From Sipunculus nudus (taxonomy: Eukaryota > Annelida > Sipuncula > Golfingiida > Sipunculidae): a stretch of DNA of 64,000 nucleotides. The notes under the pieces are model-generated. The model ran no database searches and had not been told where the DNA came from. It worked only from the letters and a program-made list of their open reading frames with translations. The translations under genes and the position numbers were made by a program. Below, piece after piece: positions 21,467 to 31,788 of the stretch; position 1 is the first letter of the stretch, and the number at the start of each line of letters is the position of its first letter. The DNA lies in assembly GCA_026874595.1 (NCBI GenBank), contig CM049311.1:10819676-10883675 (forward strand). Direction: 5' to 3'.

Positions 21467-22177
21467 CTAAGAGAATAAGTTGGTATAACTGTTTATGCTA
21501 TACAAAATGGGCACCTGATCGGCAGAAAATACATAAAATTGCACGGTTATTTGACCAAAGAAACATTTGTTCTCCCAACGAGAAGACAATATTTCGACTA
21601 AAAGATATAAAGTACATCTTTCAATTGTAGTATAAACATTTATGTCAGAACAATAGACTAAATTTGTAAAGTGTGCCTTGTTAAAATTAGTTATATTACT
21701 GTCGTGTGGAAATTGAGGTGACACAATACAGATCCTGATATAATTAAAAATATGATATATTATCATAAGATCACTAATGTGTTTAATTATACACTGTGTT
21801 AATTTCAGTAAATATCGTACGTTAGATCCTCTGGTTATTTTATGTATAATATCAGAGGTATGGTATTGCCGTGGGTTGGGATAGTAAGAGTTACTGCATG
21901 CTATTAATATTATTCTTACTGATGTTGATATAATTATAAACATTGTATGTGCAGAAGGGCCAGGGTAATATCCACGCTTGAGTGGAATAATTAAAGCTAA
22001 CGAGACTCGTACTGTATGAACATAAAACAAAAAATATATAGTTACATATAACAATAAAAACTTACAAGTTCCCCACATGACTTTAACTGCGTTCTGAGTC
22101 TTACTATACAATCCAGTCTTTAGAAACCATGTCATTGTCAGCATCCCACATATTCGCTCATGTTTACGAGTCGCCAA
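21467..22177 (-). CDS. Unexpected 237-codon ORF between LINE ORF1 and ORF2
   Basis: An open frame of 236 residues on the element's coding strand, in the roughly 1 kb gap between ORF1 and the endonuclease. The first open codon is TTG (22177). In-frame ATGs follow about 12 and 15 codons later. Residues about 35-62 form a hydrophobic stretch (KFLLLYVTIYFLFYV and onwards) that could span a membrane. Later segments are rich in Ile/Tyr/Cys (RIILIACSNSYY, DLMIIYHIFNYIRICIV). No domain is recognised. A frame this long without stops is surprising in AT-rich sequence, particularly when ORF1 next to it has stops. It could be a real accessory ORF, a coding 5' region of ORF2, or chance. Confidence 0.35.
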   Translation of the reverse strand: MATRKHERICGMLTMTWFLKTGLYSKTQNAVKVMWGTCKFLLLYVTIYFLFYVHTVRVSLALIIPLKRGYYPGPSAHTMFIIISTSVRIILIACSNSYYPNPRQYHTSDIIHKITRGSNVRYLLKLTQCIIKHISDLMIIYHIFNYIRICIVSPQFPHDSNITNFNKAHFTNLVYCSDINVYTTIERCTLYLLVEILSSRWENKCFFGQITVQFYVFSADQVPILYSINSYTNLFS

Positions 22178-22376
22178 GGTTAGTAACGTCCTTGAACTTC
22201 AATGTGCTGCCACCTATCAGCTTTGTCACTAAATAAACGAAAGTGTCGCCGCCTGTCTATAAAGTTTCTCACTAATAGTGGCTCCTCCTGCACATGCGCA
22301 GTTCGTGCACCACGTGGCAGCTCCGTCATGGTAGAATGCGTCACAAACCTATGGATTGGATATGGAAAAACAGCCG

Positions 22377-23342
22377 TCAGTCTGTTGTTGTGTCGCTTTG
22401 TGCTGCTGATCTCTCGTGGATCGAGCGAGGGGCAGGATCCTGAATGGGGACCGGCTTGCCGTTGACGTAGAGCCGTCCACGCCAGAACCTTACTCGATCA
22501 CCGTCGTTATAGGCAACGGCCATTTGCGGTTTAGCCCTTTGTTTTAACAGCAGGTCTTTCAATGTTAAATCTTCGACTATTCGAATGCTTTTGTTTTTCA
22601 GTTTTGTTTTGCTCCCTACGATAATTTCATTTCTTAGTGGTCTGTTGTGCAACCTCACTACGATATGCCGTGGCCGTGTGCCCTTCATTCCAGATCTGTG
22701 AGTCGTCTCTATGGCTTTTTTCACCTCATCCTCACTCATATTTACCAGTTTATTTTGAGATATGATTCTGGCAGCTGTATTTTTACAGTTTTCTATATCC
22801 CCTATCTCCCCTACTCCCACAATTCTCAGATTCCATTCTCTTAGGTATCTTTCTTGTTTATTTAGTTCAAATGATATTAGTTCCTGAAGTTTATTTATCA
22901 GTAATTCCTTTTCCTTATTTTGATTCTGTAATTCTGTCATTTCTTTTCATAGTTCTGCAACCTCACTAACAAGCTGATCTTTCTGCCCTTTCAGACTATC
23001 AACAGATTTATCCAGGGACTCTAGATTATTTTCAAGACCCTAGATGTTTTGTTTTATGTTCGATTGCTCTGTTGACAAATCGTCTAGTTGTTTCTTTAAG
23101 TCTGTGTGCATATTTTCAATTTGGTCTTTGATCTCTCTGTTAGAGCTCATTACTAATTTTATTTCAGCAAGGGCACTTTGCAACTGCGCATTTAAGTCCT
23201 GGGTACCGTCCATATTGCTTGTCTCTTGTGTTATCTGAGAAGGCCTACCTGTTGCTTGTTTTTCGGTGTCCTTCTCCACATATTTGTCCATATCACCAAC
23301 TGATTGCGACGTCTTCTTTCCAGTACGTTTACCTCTGGTCAT
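22377..23342 (-). pseudogene. LINE ORF1 (L1-type RNA-binding protein) with two stops
   Basis: Takes the ATG at 23340-23342 (NMTRGKRTGKK). The frame is also open upstream to a TTG at 23384. A heptad-like coiled coil (LQSALAEIKLVMSSNREIKD) runs through two in-frame stops at about 23040 and 22941. It is followed by ELNKQERYLREWNLRIVGVG (start of the RRM-like fold) and a basic C-terminal domain (RSGMKGTRPRHIVVRLHNR, FWRGRLYVNGKPVP). This is the Transposase_22/L1 ORF1p layout, an RNA chaperone that coats element RNA. All parts share one frame, so only the two substitutions break it. Confidence 0.85.
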
Positions 23343-23440
23343 ATTGTAATCCACTTCGGCGACATTTGTATTTATTTTAGACAATTTTGTGGGAGCCTCT
23401 AACCACGCACCCTCAACCTTCAGTCATGTGACCGGAAGTC

Positions 23441-23452
23441 CACATAGCAAAT
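23441..23452. repeat. Target-site duplication, right copy
   Basis: CACATAGCAAAT matches 16895-16906 at 11 of 12 positions and is followed by tttattaaa, like the other side. It borders the 5' end of the LINE. Confidence 0.75.
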
Positions 23453-24414
23453 TTTATTAAAGGTTGATGTATAGGGTAGCTACATCCATAACCTCATGTA
23501 GACAGGCTTCATACACATAATGCATTGTTCGTTTTTACCAAGAAAATCCCATGTTTGTACATATTTCTCTTGGCTGTTAAACTATACTTCTATCTATAAC
23601 TGGGTAATTTGTTTGTGTTTGGATAGGCATGTATATCTTGTACTATTTTATATAAACAGGTTGATACATGTGTGTGTGTGTTGAAACATTCAGCAGTGCA
23701 TGCAGGTCGATTTGAAATAACTAGGTTTCTCTTCAGTGCTGAAGAACAAAAATGTTTTATTTTGCAATAGTGAAAAAGTGAAATTTGTCACAAGATGAGT
23801 TAGAAAGAAAAAGTGATTTTTAATCTTTGAAAAGAATTAATTGCTTTTTTAGAAAGGAAAAACCAAAGCCCCCTCAGATGTCCTGTGGTTGATCCTTAAA
23901 AGAATGTTTATTAGCTGTAAGGGCTCTAACTTCACATTCATTGTGTTTAAAAACACTTTTGCTAAAAGAAAGTTCACTTTTCATGGTTCAGATATCATAA
24001 ATATCTCAGTAGGCACAGACTTGTCGGTCATCAGTGTTCACAAACCTTTGAAATTTGAGTTTTTTTATTCATTTCTAAATGACATGTAATCATTAAAATA
24101 TTTCATTTTATTAATATTTTTCTTATTCTTTTATAAAGTTAATTTTAGCTGCATGTAGGAGATCAGGGTGATATAACTACAGATCAATGGTCCAAGCATG
24201 AAAGACAGTATATAAAGCGTTTTTGTTTTATAGAAAAGTTATAATCTCATTGACAATATTCTTGAGCTACAGCGAATACAAATTGAGATTCGATAAATTT
24301 TCTAGGGGCCTGCAGTCAGGGCTCCCTGTTGATATTTATCCCTGTAAGGCAGGTGCTGGATTAACTCTCCAAGAGTATGGTTGGGAGTGGGGGGGGGGGG
24401 GGGGGGTTACTGCC
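23453..24414. other. AT-rich sequence, no gene recognised
   Basis: Contains a G18 run at about 24390-24408 just before the duplicated block. Short ORFs look like noise. Confidence 0.5.
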
Positions 24415-25050
24415 TTTGGGAAGCATTGAAAACACTGCAGAAATATCCATGCAAAGTGTTATTTTGGGATGGGCGTTTTGTTAAGGGGGATTAAGAACCA
24501 TTGCATAATAAATCATTACATAATAAATTGAATGTATGGTTAATTTGCCTGCCTGCATGGCACTATATACATATTTGCTGTTATTACTGAATATAATATT
24601 CAGCATAGGCCTTTGAAAACATTAATTTTAATAAATAAAAAATACTGAACAGTTTGTCATTTTAGGATAACAGGTTTTTTGGGTAAGAAAACATAAACAC
24701 TCATGGAAAGATATAACATTTTTCATACATGATATAAAAAAAAATACCTGTGGGTGGCATTGAAAACACTACAGAAAAATCCCTGCAAAGTTTTATTTCG
24801 GGTGGGATTTTTATTAAGGGGTTTTAATATGATTGACTCTTAAAATCATAGCATAATCAATTTAATATGTGATTAATTTGTCTGCCTGAATGGCACTATA
24901 CATATTAGCTGTTTTTACTGAATATAATATTTGGCATAGGCCTATCATTAAAACAGTATTTTTTTATGAATGAAAAAATTCTGGACAATTGTCATTTAAG
25001 GGTAACAGAATTTTTTTTAGAAAACATGAACACTAATGGCAATAACTGCA
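24415..25050. repeat. 334-bp diverged tandem duplication
   Basis: attgaaaacact occurs at 24425 and 24759 (offset 334). Parallel text follows in both: gcaaagt-tttatt, ggcactata, ctgaatataatatt, gcataggcct, aacagNtttttt. Confidence 0.85.
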
Positions 25051-25571
25051 TTTTTTTTATTACATCATACATAAAAAAATATTATTGTTTTGTGTTATAG
25101 AACTGACGTTTATGGATACAAAAAAAGTGATATAATGGTCCTGGTTGTGTTTGCATGCCATGCTCACTGATTTTCTGGAGGGGAACTTGCGGAACCTCTT
25201 GAAGTGACCGTATAGGGGGTAGTGAGCGGAGACCTGGGGGTAGTGAGCGGAGAACTTCTCGTGGTGCTCCTGTAAGTAGGTCCGGTAAATCACGTTACAG
25301 TGTTCCAGTGTGGATGAATTTTGCTCCCAGGTGGGAGTATGGGACAAGGCTCTAGCTAGTGATTAGTCCAAACCGTTTCGGGGCGGCCGAATAATCATAG
25401 CTGCGTTTAGGAACACCATCATACCGGACCGAAAACTGACTTTATCCGCCCATCCGACCTGTCCTTAACTGGTCGTATTGTCGTTTTTGGAGTTGTTTAC
25501 GCAAGACATTTTGTTTACTCGTTTATGCCACCGCATAAGCTGCAACTCCCGCGAGAACCAACCGTCCAACG

Positions 25572-26339
25572 ATGCCTGTTGAAACAGACCACTCCCCGGC
25601 CGGATTCGTCTGCGACATATGCCTCCGCTCTTTTAGAGCTAAACGTGGACTCTCAGTCCATCAAAGGAGAGCCCACGAAGATGTGTATCACGCCAGGGCT
25701 GCTGACGATAACCAAGCGAAATCCAAGGCCCGATGGGACGAGGAGGAGAGCTACGCCTTTGCCTTCCATGAGGCCCAGTTACAGGCCCAAGGACTGTCAG
25801 CTAATCAGATCATCAATGCCTTAGCGGCGTCGCATCCGTCTCGCACCCGCGAGGCAATCAAGTGCCACAGACGCCATAAGGATCATAAAGACCTCCAACT
25901 GAAGGAATCGAGACCTGCCTCTGTGTCCGATCAACAACCACTCTCGGCCGGATCACCAAATGAATCGCCTACTGGACAGAGTGTAGTCGACGCCGACCCC
26001 AGTGAGTGTACGTCTTCGGCTAGAACTAGAGAAGCTTCCGTCCTTCCGACACCTGTAGTAGAGACGTCTCCCCAAGGGGCCACCGCAAACACTCCGCCAA
26101 CGGCCGGAGCCATACCACCGATGCCAGTAATCAGCGCTCCCGGAACATCAAACAATAGACGAGACCAAGCCATAAGTCAGGTTGGAGGACCTCAACGAGA
26201 CAACCAAGTGATGTCACCCCCCAACAATCGTACCCACTCACCTCCCGAGTACGACTTATGGAGGGACGCCATGGACCGTGTGTCAGCAGCGACGTCCGGA
26301 GAGGTGTCCTCCCCGAGGCTCTGCGGGACATTTGGTTGA
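25572..26339 (+). pseudogene. R2 ORF N-terminus: zinc finger and Myb domains
   Basis: Starts at ATG 25572. Residues 12-35 form a C2H2 finger (FVCDICLRSFRAKRGLSVHQ with Cys14, Cys17, His30, His35). Residues about 53-110 form a Myb-like block (RWDEEESYAFAFHEAQLQAQ; SRTREAIKCHRRHK). A long low-complexity Pro/Ser/Thr region follows. In R2 proteins these domains bind the target DNA. One finger plus Myb resembles the R2-D-type N-terminus rather than the three-finger type. A frameshift near 26320 moves the reading to the next frame. Confidence 0.8.
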
Positions 26340-28033
26340 TGGATAATGAGTCAATCCGGGAAGCCGTGACCAATGACTTCATCGAATGGCTGGGATGCCC
26401 AATAACTTACACGTCCAAGACAAGACCGCAATCCTGGATACCACCCAACTGCACTCGCCGCGCCAGGAGGAGGCAAGAGTATGCTATTGCTCAAAAAAAG
26501 TTTAAGAGGAACCGAACCCAATGCGCCCGTGTCATAATTAGCGGGAAACTTGGATCGAGTTGTTCGGTGCCCCTGCAGATTCAAGAGCCCTTCTGGAGGA
26601 GCGTGATGGAGGGAGATCCAGGAACAACCAAGTCAATGGACATTGGCCAAGCCGGCGACTGGGAGATCGTCGCACCTATAGCCGAGGATGAAGTTGCCCT
26701 GCAATTGAAGTCTCTTAACAACGGATCCCCTGGTCCCGACGGGATCACTAAAGAAGACCTCAAACATATCAACATCCATCAATTGGCAGCCAGATTCAAC
26801 CTATGGCTTCGATGCGGCATCCCACCAAACCAATTGAAGTTCGGCATAACGGCGCTGATTCCCAAAGTGAAAGACCCAACCGAGCCTGGGCAGTTCCGCC
26901 CCATCACGATGGGATCCATGGTTGGCCGATTATTCCATCGAGTTATGGCGGGTCGTGTGGAGACGCACGGGACGTTTAGTATCAACCAACGTGCCTTCCT
27001 GAGAGGTGACGGGATAGCGGACAACATCTACTCCCTGCAGACGATAATAAAACAAGCCAAGAGGGACCTTAAGCCGCTGACCGTCGCCTTTGTCGATGTT
27101 AGAAAGGCATTTGATTCTGTCACCCACGACGCCATCTGGATAGGTGCCCTCCGATGTGGGATCCCATGCCCGTTCGTGAACTACATCTCCGATCTATACG
27201 AGGGCTCCGAAACCAGACTTCGGGTTGATGGATCCTTCTCCGGCCCCATCAGAGTGACCAGAGATGTAAGACAAGGAGATCCATTATCCCCTCTGCTATT
27301 CAACGCAGTGATTGATATCGCCATAGAAGGTCTGGACCCAGCGCTCGGATTCAACATCGGTGGTGTTAGGGTAAATCATCTCGCCTTTGCGGATGATGTT
27401 GCCCTGACATGCAGCTCTCCTCATGGTGCCAGGCTGTTGTTCACACATCTGGAGACAAGTCTTGCCAATCTCGGCCTTTCGTTAAATGCCGCGAAATGTG
27501 CCACCAACCAGATCGATGTTCACGGCAGGAAAAAGAAGTGGTTCGTCAGTCCGAAGAACTTCTTAAAGACCAGCAACGGTGACCAAGTACCTGCCCTAAG
27601 TGCCAGCGCAACATACAGATACCTGGGTACCCAGCTCCGCGGAGGACAAGCCAGCGGCCCCAAGTGTATCGTGGATCTTGAAGTGAAACTCTAGCGCACT
27701 ACAAGAGCGCCACTGAAACCGCAGCAAAGGCTATACCTGCTGTACCACATCATTCCCTCGATCATCCATGAATTGACCCTCGGTCCTCTGCGGAAGTCGA
27801 CCCTCGAGTACGTGGATAAGCTGATTCGGTCAACTGTCCGTTCGTGGTTGAAGCTACCGAAAAACACAACAACCAGTTACCTGTACGCCGACCCACAAGA
27901 TGGCAGGATCGTAATTCAGCACTGCGGGATCCAAATCAGCTTGCTGCGCCTTAGACGACTTGAGAGATTTGCTAGGTCTGCATGCAACATCCACAGGCCA
28001 TCTCAACCACATCCGCTTTCCAGGACGAGCTGA
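26258..28033 (+). pseudogene. R2 ORF middle: reverse transcriptase
   Basis: Open from 26258 to a single in-frame TAG at 27692-27694, then open in the same frame to 28033. Reverse transcriptase landmarks: NNGSPGPDGITKEDLKHI, LIPKVKDPTEPGQFRPIT, FVDVRKAFDSVTHDAIW, RQGDPLSPLLFNAVID, LAFADDVAL (FADD at 27386-27397). A thumb region follows (YLLYHIIPSIIHELTLG and the segment after it). It performs target-primed reverse transcription in the family. The catalytic motif is intact, but the TAG and later frameshifts inactivate the copy. Confidence 0.85.
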
Positions 28034-28824
28034 CTAGATGGGGCGTCCCCCCGAAGTACGCCGGTGTACCGATCATAAGTAAGAGCACTGCTGCAGCGGC
28101 CTTCCGAGACGTGCTACACCAATCCGTCGATGGGCGAGGGCTCAGTGAAACAACTCAGTGGGATCAACCAGTCCGTTGGATCAAGTTCCCCGCGGCACGA
28201 TGTCTGGCCGCAACTTTATCCAAGCGGTCAAGCTGCGAGGGAACCTGATGCCTCCTGCCGTCCGATGTGCCAGAGGTCGCCCAGAGCGTAATACCCAATG
28301 TGACTGCTGCCGTCGCCCCGAGTCCCTCGGACATATCCTTCAGGTGTGCGAGCCCGCATCAAACGTCATGATAACATCAACCTCTACCTGGCGAAAAAAC
28401 TACAAAACAAGGGCTGGGACGTCGTTCGTGAAGCAAGCATCCCGACAGCGGCTGGCATTAGGAAACCGGCTGGCATTAGGAAATCGCTCATCACGCGGAC
28501 AAAGGGTGTCATATAATTGACACCACTATAGTTGCCGACAACGCCAGCCTCGCCGAATCTTACAGACAGAAAGCGAGGTACTACCGCACCAAGGACATCT
28601 TCGACTGGTGCACCCGTCGGTTCGACTTGCGTCGAAGCCAAATCAAAACCTCCAGCGTTGTAATGAACTGGCGTGGCATCATTGCCGCCGATACCGCGAA
28701 AGAACTGTCAGAACTTGGCCCTGGCCGCGGCGTAACCGAAGTGATATCACTTAAAAGCTTGGAGGGAGGCGTCCATGCCTGGGAAGCCTTCCGGCGGGGG
28801 ACCTTTCGGTCCCAAAACAGGTAG
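27982..28824 (+). pseudogene. R2 ORF C-terminus: CCHC knuckle and REL endonuclease remnants
   Basis: Reading switches frame several times. 27982-28190 gives DELTRWGVPPKYAGVPI. 28205-28355 gives a CX2CX7HX4C knuckle (CDCCRRPESLGHILQVC). 28365-28465 gives NINLYLAKKLQNKGWDVVRE. 28513-28824 gives IDTTIVADNASLAESYRQ and DIFDWCTRRFDLRRS. These correspond to the R2 restriction-like (PD-D/ExK) endonuclease. An 18-bp direct duplication (ctggcattaggaaaccgg) falls exactly where the first catalytic Asp would follow RKP, so the nuclease site looks destroyed. Confidence 0.7.
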
Positions 28825-28998
28825 TCGTGCACGCATTCGCCACACGCTTTCTCGCTGGGCGCCCATACTCCGTGCATTGTATTCCTCTATATGACTCAGT
28901 GAATCATACTGTTTGCATATGACTCGGTGAATTCTACAATGTTTTGCATGTCACCTTATGTACTTGATATACTACGCTGCCTGCATCACACATACACT

Positions 28999-29303
28999 TT
29001 AAATTCCCGGGTAACATACATGCATGTCGATCAATCTGCAGCGATAATGCTCTGTATTCATGTTTACACGAATAAATGAGTTTAATAAAAATTGTGTTTT
29101 TGACCATCCAAGACTGAGCTTACTCCTGGGTGGTTCTGGCGGCTTTGGCCTGAACCTGTGGGTTGCCCTCGGGTCCCTGTAAGCATTTGTCAATCTTTCC
29201 TCGATCTCGCTTTCTGTTTCGCCCACCTTGTCGGCGGAATCTGTTATTTCACCTTTTTCCAAAGCGTCATTTCGACCCTCTGACCTTACGACCAGATTAC
29301 TGG
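28999..29303 (-). pseudogene. Unidentified minus-strand coding fragment
   Basis: A frame open from about 29303 reads SGASNLVVRSEGRND, then KGEITDSADKVGETESEIEE, then RPKPPEPPRSK. The charged, Pro-containing text looks like protein rather than noise, and is preceded by CTGGCGCCAG. No family is recognised. It could be a gag-like fragment of an LTR element or a host exon. Confidence 0.25.
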
Positions 29304-29791
29304 CGCCAGAGTGTCATTACATGTAAGTCTCAGTAACGCATTATAAGGCCTTATGAAGATGCAAATATTTTCGTCATTTCTAACAACGCTTTATGGCTTA
29401 CAAGCACACTGTGAATCAACATAAACGAGACCAATCGTTTGCATTTTTTTTATGGTAACTGTACCTTATAACCGGTTAGGGTTTATTGCCTTTTATGTTA
29501 ACATGAGGACACTAAAACGTGGTTCACTCTTATTATACGCCGCGGAATATTCAATTTGTAAATATTACATTAATTTACTCATTTCCAAACATTTATGAAA
29601 AAATTTTAAAATACAATTACAGAACATTAAAAAATGTTAAAAATTAACTTTACTCTATGGGGTCTCTATGGATTTTTTTTACGATAGATGCTATCAAAGG
29701 ACACAACAAGGTTTCACTGTATATATACTGAGAAATCATGCAAGTCCACCATACTCTAATAATACCAAACATCAGCGAGGAAATTTCCTTT
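29304..29791. other. AT-rich spacer
   Basis: No gene, RNA or shared repeat recognised. Confidence 0.5.
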
Positions 29792-29920
29792 TTAACCCAG
29801 CACATTGGTAAACTCCTCGGTATGTTTGTTGAATTTATGACCGCATGAACACAAGCAAGGCCCGCACTGGTTACAGGACGCAGGCAGCTTGCAGGCGATA
29901 CAGGAAATAACCCTTTCCAT
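29792..29920 (-). CDS. 42-residue cysteine-rich mini-protein ORF
   Basis: ATG to TAA, intact. Seven cysteines fall between residues 7 and 26 (CIACKLPASCNQCGPCLCSC), spaced C-x2-C-x5-C-x2-C-x2-C-x-C-x-C, then GHKFNKHTEEF. The pattern suggests a small metal-binding knuckle. It lies on the same strand as, and downstream of, the polymerase B relic, so it could belong to the same virus-like element. At this length chance is possible. Confidence 0.3.
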   Translation of the reverse strand: MERVISCIACKLPASCNQCGPCLCSCGHKFNKHTEEFTNVLG

Positions 29921-30119
29921 TTAGACGGTGCTTCAGTTTGGGTTGTGAGCTGACATGTATACTATTGTGTAAATTCATCATTCATAGCATAATATTGCGA
30001 TTATGGGCCGTTTAACACAATATGAATGCAACCGGACGCAAGACCACTGCGATACATTCCTCGATATTATTAGTATCACGATTCGAGTAGGCTTACCAGC
30101 CCAATTATCCTATTGCCTA

Positions 30120-30254
30120 CTATGTCAGGTTGTCAAGGCTACTTTTTGCCATTTCACGCTCTGAGTTTTCAACCCCGTTGATGGGGTTTCCTTCTATGCT
30201 GGAAAGCTCTCCGGACCCCAGATCCATAAGGCTTTCGTTTTCGATGTCTGACAT
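30120..30254 (-). CDS. 44-residue acidic mini-protein ORF
   Basis: ATG to TAG, intact. Begins MSDIENESLMDLGSGELSSI and is rich in Glu/Asp/Ser/Asn. Just upstream on the same strand (about 30470-30330) a broken frame reads WVKFTKPSKEGVSFRSIT, then EGIQVYVTFICE, so this part of the relic was coding. No family is recognised. Confidence 0.3.
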   Translation of the reverse strand: MSDIENESLMDLGSGELSSIEGNPINGVENSEREMAKSSLDNLT

Positions 30255-30899
30255 GTTTCTCTTTTTCCAAAACTACCATTTACCAGAACAGTTTCATTAT
30301 AAATTTTGAGTTTTTGTCCAACCTGTTCCCATAGCTTTTTATTTCACATATAAACGTAACATAAACTTGTATTCCTTCAGCTGTTTCACCACCAACATCC
30401 GTTATACTTCTAAATGAAACCCCCTCTTTTGAAGGTTTGGTGAATTTAACCCAGGTTCTTTACTATTTGCAGGAAATCAAAACAAAATTGCAAATTCCCT
30501 ACACATTGTTACGGATTCTATTGTTTCTTTATTGAGTAAATACGTTACCATATTTCTTAATACCGCATCTGTTGTGGGTTAACAAATTAATGAAAAATGT
30601 TAACATCATTTTCAGGAATAAACTTTCAAAAATATCTCCTGAAACTCAGAATTTATGCAAATAAATCCAAATAAGAATTTCTATATGTACAGTATCTTTC
30701 TTTTCATTAGACTTGTATCTAACTGTTTATTTTTTTTTTTAAATTACGCCACAATTTAGGAAATTGCAGTGAGAAACCGAACATTCCCATTCTCCTTAAC
30801 CTAACTTTAAACCAGGTTTTGTAGTAAAATTGAAATTTTTATGTACGTGATCTAAAATGTAACTTTTTCTGGAAATGGTCTCTTCTAAACCTCAAATAA
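30255..30899 (-). pseudogene. Decayed coding stretch between polymerase relic and mini-ORFs
   Basis: About 30470-30330 retains text that looks like beta-strand protein (KFTKPSKEGVSFRSITDVGG). The rest (30480-30899) is too degraded to read. Same strand as the polymerase. Confidence 0.25.
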
Positions 30900-31690
30900 A
30901 AAATCCTTTTTACAAAGGGCAGGCATTTTATAACATTCACAACATGAAACCGTAAGGATAAGTATAACGAAACTGTCCTTCAGGATCTATGCCTTCCACA
31001 TCTTTTAATTCTCTTAACTGATTACCTACAGGTAAACTTTCCCATTCTTATTTGTCAAATTAAACAAAGAATCTGTGTCAAATTAAAGAGCCCTGAATGT
31101 ATTTTCTTTTCTTGTATGGGAAGAATGACGGTCCAATTTATCTAAATAAGATTACAGTTCCAAACGTCCGTAACATGTTATAAGTGCAGCGTACACAACA
31201 TCGTTTGTGGAGCCAGAATTGTATGCTTCTTCCACAGGATCAAATTGAACTTGAACAATATGAGGTCCCAAGTTTGTAATTTCTGTTACACTCAAACTGT
31301 CAACTTCCAAAAGTTCTAATTATTTCGCCTAACTCTGAAGTTGCACAGTTTGTCGCATTCCGTCTTTTTGCCCAAATTTTCCCCATTGAGAATTTGTAGC
31401 TCTTTTGGCTACATACATCAAACCCGGATTTTATTTTACAATTTTTTCATATTCCAACTTTACTCCATCTTTCTCAAAAACGTCTTGAATATTTTTTTTA
31501 TTTTATTCTTCGGTTTCAACCCCTAAAGGCCAACCGTTTGCTTCAATTTTTACCTTCATCCATTTGTTTACCTAGTCCTGAAACAAAAAATCTCATGTTT
31601 CCCAATGCCAACCTTCACTTATATGTTGAAGAATATAACATTTTTCCAATGCTTCTTATGACAATCAGATCTCACCCTTCATTTTCACCC
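30900..31690 (-). pseudogene. Protein-primed DNA polymerase B relic (Polinton/Maverick type)
   Basis: Reading the minus strand in one frame with stops ignored shows the polymerase B palm order: WHWE upstream, NKWMKVKIEANGWPLGVE, EKDGVKLEYEKIVK, then AKRATNSQWGKFGQKDGMRQ, the motif-B region whose usual core is NSFWGKFGQ. GPHIVQVQFDPVEEAYNSG and AALITCYGRLEL follow, then FDTDS (motif C) near 31073-31087. Protein-primed family B polymerases replicate Polintons/Mavericks and adintoviruses (family knowledge). About seven in-frame stops and a gap before motif C show it is dead. The exonuclease and N-terminal parts were not found. Confidence 0.7.
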
Positions 31691-31788
31691 CCACATGTGG
31701 TGGCCTGAATGTAGGTTTTCTTTGTGTGGATGTGAAAGCTCTCCTCTCAATTGATTTGATTCAGATCAAGAACCCTTAATTTACATTT

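Larger units (their letters stand above)
16907..23440 (-). mobile_element. Full-length Tx1/L1-like LINE insertion (6.5 kb)
   Basis: The element runs from a 5' end near 23440 to a T-run (poly(A) on the element strand) at 16907-16915, between two copies of CACATAGCAAA. Order on the minus strand: ORF1 (coiled coil plus L1-type C-terminus), an unassigned 237-codon ORF, APE endonuclease, reverse transcriptase, C-terminal zinc knuckle, about 1 kb 3' UTR. The endonuclease opening SLNVRGLNNYNKRRQVF is typical of the Tx1/L1 group. Both main ORFs carry stops or frameshifts, so this copy is not autonomous, yet it is complete end to end. Confidence 0.85.
25354..28930 (+). mobile_element. R2-clade non-LTR retrotransposon, decayed
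   Basis: The block order is C2H2 zinc finger, Myb-like helix block, reverse transcriptase (FADD), CCHC knuckle, and remnants of a restriction-like endonuclease: the R2-clade single-ORF layout. It is GC-richer than its surroundings. Ends are approximate; no poly(A) or target duplication was identified. The flanks do not look like 28S rDNA, the usual R2 site. Frame breaks: about 26320, a TAG at 27692, about 28000, about 28200, about 28360. Confidence 0.8.

Noticed and set aside
25931-27127. Minus-strand ORFs of 64-83 codons
   Set aside because: Antisense shadows of the GC-richer R2 coding region.
25354-28930. 28S rDNA flanks expected for an R2 element
   Set aside because: I looked for the conserved 28S target text on both sides and did not see it.
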